DNA of 64,000 nucleotides from Amphibalanus amphitrite. Its lineage: Eukaryota > Arthropoda > Thecostraca > Balanomorpha > Balanidae. The translations under genes were made by a program, and so were the position numbers. This document shows positions 56,614 through 64,000 of the stretch, in pieces (positions within the stretch are counted from its first letter, which is position 1; each line of letters opens with the position of its first letter). The stretch is from positions 274,001-338,000 of the forward strand of contig NW_024882189.1 in assembly GCF_019059575.1 (NCBI RefSeq), read 5' to 3'. The notes beneath the pieces were generated by a model. It was not told the origin of the DNA, ran no database searches, and saw only the letters and a list, made by a program, of their open reading frames with translations.

Positions 56614-58362
56614 ATGCCCGAGTACCACTACGACCAGCTGGGAACGGTGGCCGAGCTGTACCCGCTGCACAAGGCAGTGCTGACGTTCCAGCTGAACGGA
56701 CGCGGCCCCGAGCAGCGCGCCCTCCTCTGGGGACGCCGGTTCGTCTGCCCCAACGGCCTGCCGCTGGCCGAAGACGAGTCCATTGATGGCGTGCTCTGCA
56801 TCAACGACCAGGTGCTCTTTGACTGTCATATATACGACAACGAAAACAACCAGGACCGGTGTGGCTGGTACGTGGCGCGCGCCGAGTCGGCGCGCCGGCC
56901 CGAGCAGCTGAGCTCGGTGGTCTCCAACGCCATGGGCACGGTGGTGGAGGTGGGCCCGCGGCGGGCGTTCGTCGAGTTCCGCCAGCCGGGCCGCGTCGAG
57001 TTGCAGCGCGCCGTGTTCGTGGCGGCGCGCTTCTTTGACCACGGCGGCCGGCTGCCGGCCGGCACCAGCCTGCGCAGCTGCGTGTACGAGGACCAGAAGC
57101 TGCACCTGGACGCGCAGCACCGGCCCGGCCAGCTGCAGGGCGCCTCCTGGTACGCGTGGCTGGCGTGGCGCGGCCAGCGGCCCGAGGTGGAGCTGGACCG
57201 CGAGCCGCCGGCCGAGGTGCTGGCCGGAGAGGAGGAGCCGCCCACCCAGCGGCCCACCGCCACGCTGGCCGACAACCTGCTGCCGGCGCTCAGCTCGGCC
57301 GAGAGCCGCGCGCAGGCGCAGCGCCGACACCAGGTCGGTCCGCCGCGCCGGCCTCCTCCCCCTCCCCCCACCCCTAGTCAGGACAGGCGTGTGTGTCTCT
57401 CACTATCAGTCTCTCTCCAGGACAAGTGGGGATACGTGTGTGTCTCACCCCCCCCCCTCCCCCGGTTCCCCCCCCCCCCCCCAGGACAAGTGGGGGTACG
57501 TGTCGTCGCTGCTGGATGCCGAGTACGGAGTGCTGCTCTGGCAGGTGGCGCCGCGACAGTACCAGAGCGTGCTCTTCCACCGCAGCGCCGCACACCTCTT
57601 CGACCTCAACCTGAAAAACTACGACCTCAGAACCGTCTTCAAAAAGGGTACGTCCCTAACTCATCAGGGAATCGCTCTTTTTCCTGAGAACCACTCTGCT
57701 TTATAAGGGTGCATGTACATCCAGCAATGTCTCTGCATTAAATTTAGCGCTCGTAGCGTTTTATAACCTAAACAAGTTGCATATGCCATATTTGAGTGTT
57801 TGTTTTGTTTTGTTTTTGTTGGGTTAGGCCCTTTCTGTCCAATGAGACCATTTCAGAGCCGGGAGGATGACAGGATATAGGGGGAGACATTGGTCTGGGC
57901 AGGCACCCTAGTGAGTCGCCGGGACTGAGCCCGTCCAGAGGACAGGCCACCCAGCCCCAAGGCACTCACTGCACCCGGCTACGGGGTGCGCTCCCTCGGG
58001 AGCAGCGGTGCCGCCCCAAGGGAGCAGCCCGCATGAGATAGAGTTGCCTGTCCAGCCCGAAGGGGGGTTGCGGCATGGAGGAGAAGGATTTCAGTATCCT
58101 GAGGATAGAAGCACGGAACGGTGCATATTTTAGTGAATTGGCTCTTCTGTATCAAGCCGTTACCGACGGAGTACGGACGGAGTACACACATGTACGACGG
58201 AGTACATTTGTGTAGTTTGCTCTCCACTTATCTCTGTGTGGTTTGTATGTGACTGAGATGCATGTCTTTTCTTTCAGGAGACCATCTCCGCTTTGAGGCC
58301 GAGAAGGCGGAGCCTTCGGAGCCTTACAAGTGGAAAGCGTACAGTGTTTGGCTGGAGGAGGC
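56614..58362 (+). CDS. Unrecognised protein with three beta-rich (OB/cold-shock-like) repeats
   Basis: Exons 56605-57333 (first ATG 56614), 57485-57647 and 58278-58362 join in phases 0 and 1. Three related segments of 80-90 residues can be aligned: DQLGTVAELYPLHKAVLTF ... CGWYVARA; NAMGTVVEVGPRRAFVEF ... SWYAWLAW; DKWGYVSSLLDAEYGVLLW ... SVLFHRS ... FKKGDHLRFEAEKA ... WKAYSVWLEEA. Each opens with G(T/Y)V, has alternating hydrophobic strands, and closes on an aromatic motif. The third resembles a cold-shock/OB fold (VLFHRS, GDHLRFEAEK), so nucleic-acid binding is a guess. Between repeats 2 and 3 is an acidic, Pro-rich linker. The last exon either stops at TAA (58364-58366) or, more likely, splices at GC|GTAAGT (donor 58363) to exons not found here. 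Coding exons upstream of 56605 also cannot be excluded. Confidence 0.7.
57379..57510 (+). repeat. Repeated acceptor of the unrecognised gene's second exon
   Basis: CAG followed by GACAAGTGGGG(A/G)TACGTGT occurs at 57421 and at the used exon start 57485; a shorter degenerate copy (GACAGGCGTGTGTG) starts at 57381. Use of the 57421 copy would shift the frame, since 64 bp separates the two. Confidence 0.85.
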
Positions 58363-58366
58363 GTAA

Positions 58367-58985
58367 GTGCGACCGCGGGGACATCTGTCGGCGAGCGGGT
58401 AAAGTGGTGGTTCCGTACCGGGGCTGTGGCGGTGCTGAGGTAGCGTGTTTCTCATCAGTTGGGCTCCGAAGTGCCGTTCGTGCTGTAAGGATATTGACCT
58501 GGCTGTGCTGTGGTGAGGGCGACGTACGTCAGTCAGCGTCGCCTTTATCACATATTCTAGAGACCACGTATGTAGTTAGGGCTGATCCCGATAGGTGACC
58601 CCCTACAAAGTTCGCGGGAAACTGCCTATGTAGTTAGTTCAGTCCGTTCTTCGTCTCGTGCACCGCCTGGATGTTGTGCTCCGTTGGGTCGTTTTATTGC
58701 TGTGAGCTGGAGCGGAGCTGCTCCTCTAAACGTACAGCGGGACACGATTGATTTATCCGCTACTTAGCTTTCCAAGAAGGGCATTGCAGATGTTTTCTTT
58801 CCCACTTCGTACCCCAGATATGGTTAGATGTATAAGCCGGCTGAAGACAGCTGAAAGGGTCCACTTCATTGCATATCGCTCTCTCAGTCTCACTATGCTT
58901 CCTTTGCCTTATCGATCATATCATTGAAATGATTTTTGTCGCAGGTGTGAAATATAGCCAAGCTGCAACATTGTTATTAGGTACT
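58367..58985 (+). other. Intron or downstream DNA, no feature recognised
   Basis: No further coding exon was recognised after the last one of the unrecognised gene, and nothing else could be supported in this stretch. Confidence 0.4.
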
Positions 58986-58987
58986 TA

Positions 58988-60182
58988 CTGTTAACGCCAG
59001 ACCCCTTGAGACCCTAATTTTTCGCGATTACTTTTAAATGCGTGAAGGAATTTCAACCAAGCTCAGGACATGGCCGTTTCAAGACAGGCCGAAACTTTTA
59101 CAATTTAGATATTTTATCGCCATTTCAATATTTCAGGCACTTGTCATTGACTCGTAATGTTAAATTTCGAGCAAGATTTTCATCCGGTGTGTAGAGGCTA
59201 TCACCAGTCAGCCTGTGATACGTTATGACGTCACAGCTAAGCCCCGCCTCTGTGGTCTTGGCCTGCGGCGGTTTCGGGCCGGCGCGCGGTCACTCGCGCT
59301 GTGGCGGGGAGCGGGGGCGGGCGACGGTCGAGCGGTGCCGAAAGCCGGCGGAGTTGTGCGTAGCGTCTTGGCTGACAGTGCCCAGAGAGCGACATGATGA
59401 CTAAGGAGTCATAAATGCTCAATGCGCATTGCTTCTACAATGCTGATATGTTCGCTGATATTTTTTTTTTTATATATAAGCTGCATATGACGGGTAGATG
59501 GCATATAACTGACATAAGGTTAGGAAATATTCACCTGTATTTAAAGCCTATGGCGTTGCAGATAATGCGATAATGGGATGTCGGATGTCACCAAGTAGCT
59601 GCCGATTTGTACATCGCTATGCAACCATCGAACAACGCAATAATAAGTTAATTGCCTGAGCTTCACATCATACGGCTCGCTCGTATTTCAAACAGATACC
59701 CTACATCGAAAATCGTATTTGTTAGGAATCGTTAACGTTTGTTCGAAGCACGACTCAGTAGTAGGTTGAGGAGTGATGGTCCTCTTGGTCCTATATACAA
59801 GAGTCAACAAGAGCCTAACATTTACTTGACCGTCTGCTGCAATTGACTCATAGCACGTGAAGCGTCAGCGAAATTCATAGTCCTTCACAGATGGCAGGGG
59901 TGTCGTTTGTACAGAGGTCGCTGATGGGCACGGGTCAATGCCGCAGTCGTGGGCGGAGCCTAATGTCATATGACGTAGAAAGCCTCTATCCAGGATGGAA
60001 AAACAGTTAACATTACGAGTCAATGACAAGTGCCTGAAATATTGAAATGGCGATGAAATATCTAAATTGTAAAAGTTTCGGCCTGTCTTGAAACGGCCAT
60101 GTCCTGAGCTTGGTTGAAATTCCTTCACGCATTTAAAAGTAATCGCGAAAAATTAGGGTCTCAAGGGGTCTGGCGTTAACAG
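58988..60182. mobile_element. TA-flanked element with 176-bp terminal inverted repeats
   Basis: Arms 58988-59163 and 60007-60182 are almost perfect reverse complements; I saw one mismatch (GATATTTTATCG against GATATTTCATCG). They start CTGTTAACGCCAGACCCC. Both ends are flanked by TA (58986-58987 and 60183-60184), consistent with a Tc1/mariner-type duplication. The 840-bp interior has no transposase. Near-identity of the arms suggests a recent insertion. Confidence 0.85.
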
Positions 60183-60199
60183 TAGTTTTGTTTCCTGAA

Positions 60200-63100
60200 A
60201 TTGCTGTACGTTTTTTTATCACAGACACCTAAAAGGGAAAGGCTGTATGCAGATTTTACAGTTCAGTTGTCTTTGATTGAACGGTCCTGAACTGGTTGGT
60301 GTCCATGGCTGAACGGCCCTGGACCCTGAAAATGTGGCTGGTATCACAGGATCCGGCTACGGCCACGCCAGCTCGTTCAGAGAAATCGCGAAAAAGAGAA
60401 CGTCAGGGGCGGGTTTCCTCAGCCGGGGAGGACCTGGGTCGTTTTTTTTTATCAGATCAGCGTTTTGACATTACAGAGAACAAAGTGAACGTTCTAACTT
60501 TAGATAGACGGACGCGCTTACTAAGGATAACAGTGTTGTATGTAGTCCAGCTGAACCGAATCCCGAGTCCTGAGCAGCGTCAATGTCAATGTCTTTATCT
60601 CCGATGTATTCGCGGACGCGGTGAAAACGAAACCTCTGCCCGCCTTGTCTCCATCCCGCCCCTGGGTTTAATCCTAATCCCCACGAGCGCTGGCGCCGCC
60701 CGTGGCTCGTCGACTGCTGAGCAAACCATGAGCAATGAGCATGCCTACAATCTACATACATAGTCCGCGGCCGGGCCGCCGGTCCCGCTCGCCTCACCAC
60801 TCGCCGACACCGGAGCCGGCTGACATCCGGTCCGATCGGCGCCGGAGCCGCGCCCGATCCGCGACGACCGGCGCGGCGCGTGGCACATATCCGGCGCACC
60901 GGCGGCCAGCGGCGGCGCGGTGTCTCCAGTTACCGGCGCCGGCACGCGGCGCCTGTGCGCGGCTCGTTTGCGGCGCATTATCTGCCGGCGGCAGTCGCGG
61001 CGCGGGCGGCCTGCGTGGCGCACTCCCTCGGGTAAACCGAGCCGCGCCGCCGGTGGCGCGACCAGTTTGACTCCGAGCACCGATGAAAGCGACACGAACT
61101 GTCAGCGCGCGCACAATGGGCGTCATCACGGCGCGGGATGCGGCGGCGGCGGCCGGCCACAAAAGACTGATTAGTGCGGCCCCGCGCCCGGCTGTAAACT
61201 ACTGGGGACACGGCGGTGCGCCGCTAAAAACGCAGACCGCACCGGCCGAATGGCTAATTTCAGAGATCTCCCGAGAGAGAGAGAGAGGCGTCCCCGCCGC
61301 CCCAGCACCGCCGCCGGCTGCGAGTTTATTCCCCGCGGCGCAGTAAATCTTGATCAAGTTACGATATGATTGCGACGCACCGATGGGCCGTGTTCACTGT
61401 TCAGCCATCTCTGAGGTCCGCGAACAGCGCCAAAGAAATGGCCCGGACCATCCATTGACCATACATTGAACCAATTAGTGCTACAACGACAAAGAAAGTG
61501 TTTGCTCGTTGTAATTTGTGCCAGCCGCCAGGTACTAGTTAGGTACTAGGTACTTAATATCATAGCTCAGCCATCGTAGGTAGTTCACGCTATGAGGAAG
61601 TTGAAACGCATAAGTAAAGTAATCTTGGTTGAAACGCATCCACCCAAAGTGACATTGAAGAGGGTTGTTGCACGTGCAATTATCTGCAGCCGCTCACAGC
61701 ATAGGTTCCGGTCCCGCGCACGATTCGGCTATACGAGTGTAAATAGCGTCATCATGTAGACATTGTGCTCTCGATGGGCGGTGCCCTGCAGCTATTCATA
61801 GAGCTGGTGCACAGCTGATTTCGAGCGAGTCGAGCTGGAAGGCGTTTCGATATTGCTCGTTATCCTGACACTGTCTCAACCGGAGCAACCACCGCCGGCT
61901 AATTGATACCGGTGGGGCAGCAGTCTCCGGTGGGGGCAGCACGGAGCTCCACCGTCCGAACACTGTCTCTGTTGAGGGGAAGGGGAGGGGGGACAGCACG
62001 GATCCCCACCGTCCGTACACTGTCTCTGTTGAGGGGAGGGGGGAGGGACAGCACGGAGCTCTCCATCGTCCGCGCACCGTCTCTAGTGGCGTCACGGGGT
62101 ACCCGGCCGTGCCTACACCCGTCACACCGGCCGTGCTCGCCCGTCAGGCGTCAGATCGACTGTGCCCGGGAGAGGTCCGTCGGCAGCCGTCAGACGGGCC
62201 GGCCGGCCGGCGGGGCCCGGCCCTCGGCCGCCGCCGCCGCCCCGACCCCCGCCGAGAGCACATGCATAAATGTGAGCGGCCCGCGCGCCGCCATCGTATT
62301 TACAACTTGTTGACGATAATGAATTATTGGTGCGGCGGCCGGCCGGCGGCGGTGTCCGGAAGGGCCGCGGCCCGGCAGGGTCGGACCGTCGGACCGTGCT
62401 GGCCGCCGGGACGGGCCGGCGCCGGCTGCAGAGGGGCCGGGCCGCCGACATAACTCAGCCGATGATAAACTCCGGCGGCGAGTGCCGTATAAACTCCGAC
62501 ATCATAAACACGCGCCGGCGAAAAACGCCCGCCCGTCCCCCGGCCGGCCAAGGCTGACCGGCCGGCCGGGCGGCGGACGATTCCGTAACTCACGGCCACT
62601 GACGCGGGCATCCTCTGCCGATCCGCTAATGAGGTATGCGGCAGGCGCCGCCAGGAATGTCCTCTCCGCGCCGCAACGGCCGCCGCAATAAGTCCTCCCC
62701 ACATACCTGTTCCAAGTGGGCCGTGTAGCTGGCTGCATGAAAAACTCCGCTCCTCCCTCTCAATCGAGCCGATAAGTCGCACGTACCGCGTGCGCTAATC
62801 CGCGATCGCGCTTCGAATTTTTTACGACCGTGAAGCGTAATGGACCGACCACAAGAATGCATTGCCATCTCATTCATTTTCTGCACGTCTGCGGAAAAAT
62901 TCGGGAACACCCAGCCGGGACTGGTTGGCAAAAAGTGCCGGCCAGACGAGCTGGAGCCGGTGACTCGCCGCCAGGACCGCTCGCGCCCGTAACCATTAAT
63001 AAGCGCGGGAGGAGTATAATTAGCGCGCGCGCGCCGGACGGCGGCGATGCGCGGTATGCGCGGCGCTCGGCCGGCCGGGGGTGGCATCGGCACCGGCCAG

Positions 63101-64000
63101 GGCCGCAATTATCGCCTTGTAATCGCCGGTCTCGGCGTCCGGTAGCTTTCGGGCTTTGTTTACCGTCGGAGTGGGCGGCGGCGGTGGTCACAGGTGTCCG
63201 GTCGGCGCCCCGAGCGGCGCGACGGCCCCACCGGCGGCGACAGACGGCCCGTGCCGAATTGGTGGTTAGCCCGCACCGCATTCCCGCCCTGCCGCGGAGC
63301 GACTGCCGAGTAGTTCTCTCCCGGGACCGGCCGGCGCGCGGGCTGCCGCGGCTGTTTTCGAGGCCCGGAGCACAGATAGCAGTGATTAGCCGGCGCAGCT
63401 CCGTGCCGTGCCATCTGCGCTGCGCCGGCCGTGTTTTGGCCGTGACGGAGTGTGTACAGCGCCCGCCGGGACGGCTGCGGCGGGCGCCGGCCGCCCCGCC
63501 CCGGAACCTCCGGTACAAACTACCCGCTCGAGCTGCGGATGAGCGCACCGCGCAGATAACGGATGGTTCCATCAGCGGCCGGCGCCGCGCTGCAGCGCGC
63601 CGCGCTGCAGCGCGCCGCGCCGTGATTCATGACCGCTCTCGACACCGAGGGCGGCCGCCATCTGCCGTGGCCGCGCGGCCGACGGCGCCCCGCCGCGCTC
63701 ACGCAGCGCGCCGCGCACGCTCTATTTCTGCGGTCGCCGAGCCGCCGCGTCCCCGGCTGCCAATTAGTCGCTGACAAATCGCGCCGGCGTTTTTGCACCG
63801 CCCGCGGCTCGGCGCCGTGACCCGCGGTGACCTCTGCGGGTCGGCGGGGGCGCCGGCGGCAGGGTCCGAGGGTGCCGGCCCGCTCGGCGACTCAGAAGGT
63901 ACCCGGTCGGCGACCCGCGGCCGTCGCGACACCCGCCTCTGAGCGATGGCCGTCACCGCTCGCTCTGCTCCCTCTCCGGCTGCCGACACGCCCAATGAGC
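60200..64000. other. GC-rich DNA, no supported gene
   Basis: From about 60740 the sequence is very GC- and CpG-rich. Many overlapping open frames occur on both strands but none shows a domain or splice pattern. It contains islands of AT-rich homeodomain-like motifs (TAATGAATTATTGG near 62317, TAATTAG near 63017). It may be regulatory DNA or an intron of the preceding gene. Confidence 0.4.
61921..62092. repeat. Tandem repeat, about 60-bp unit, three copies
   Basis: Three copies of GGGG.CAGCACGGAGCTCCACCGTCCG..CACTGTCTCT with a purine-rich GAGGGGAGGGG segment between them. Confidence 0.8.

Noticed and set aside
56584..57330. 248-codon minus-strand frame over the unrecognised gene
   Set aside because: It is a GC-rich antisense frame; the plus strand shows three aligned repeats and phase-consistent splicing.
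62830..63774. 314-codon plus-strand frame in the GC-rich end
   Set aside because: No domain, no repeat, low-complexity Arg/Ala/Pro composition and similar frames on the other strand; this is expected in high-GC DNA.

Overview
This is a eukaryotic genomic window. Genes are split into many short exons with GT-AG introns, core metazoan housekeeping genes are present, and the spaces are crowded with transposons and minisatellites. A cuticle-type repeat protein points to an arthropod. The GC-rich coding regions and the cuticle repeat (PVQDTYEVAEAKRAF) suggest a crustacean, possibly a barnacle; the species is inference. No operons, CRISPR arrays or tRNA/rRNA genes were seen.

Layout. 40-1465: Foldback-like DNA transposon with 9-bp target duplication. 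2349-3485: compact two-exon cuticle-type gene (+). About 5000-31881: NADPH-cytochrome P450 reductase (CPR, +), reconstructed as 13 coding exons and 692 residues. Its 15.7-kb intron (9603-25316) holds an inverted-repeat element, a TTAA element, a 2.1-kb hAT-like element, an antisense LINE with an intact 1132-codon ORF, and a 640-bp repeat pair in opposite orientation. 34727-35092: 20-bp minisatellite. 35955-42284: A-kinase anchor protein 1 (AKAP1/spoonbill, -), 7 coding exons, 578 residues. 46553-48493: mitochondrial ribosomal protein L18 (+), 3 exons, 187 residues. 49083-55213: p24 cargo receptor TMED2 (-), 3 exons, 200 residues, with an E-box-rich tandem repeat in its large intron. 56614-58362: unrecognised gene (+) with three divergent 80-90-residue beta-rich repeats. 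58988-60182: TA-flanked inverted-repeat element. 60200-64000: GC-rich DNA with no gene that I could support.

The genes are functionally independent: ER electron transfer to P450s, mitochondrial outer-membrane signalling scaffold, mitochondrial translation, and ER-Golgi vesicle transport.

The most unusual signal is that intron/exon junctions are repeatedly embedded in small local tandem duplications. Seven junctions in three genes (five in CPR, one in AKAP1, one in the unrecognised gene) carry 2 to 6 copies of the splice site plus adjacent exon sequence. Five of the six that I followed give a stop or a frameshift at the extra copy; the sixth, a CPR donor, would add 20 residues in frame. I also defined, by terminal repeats and target duplications, eight DNA-transposon insertions.
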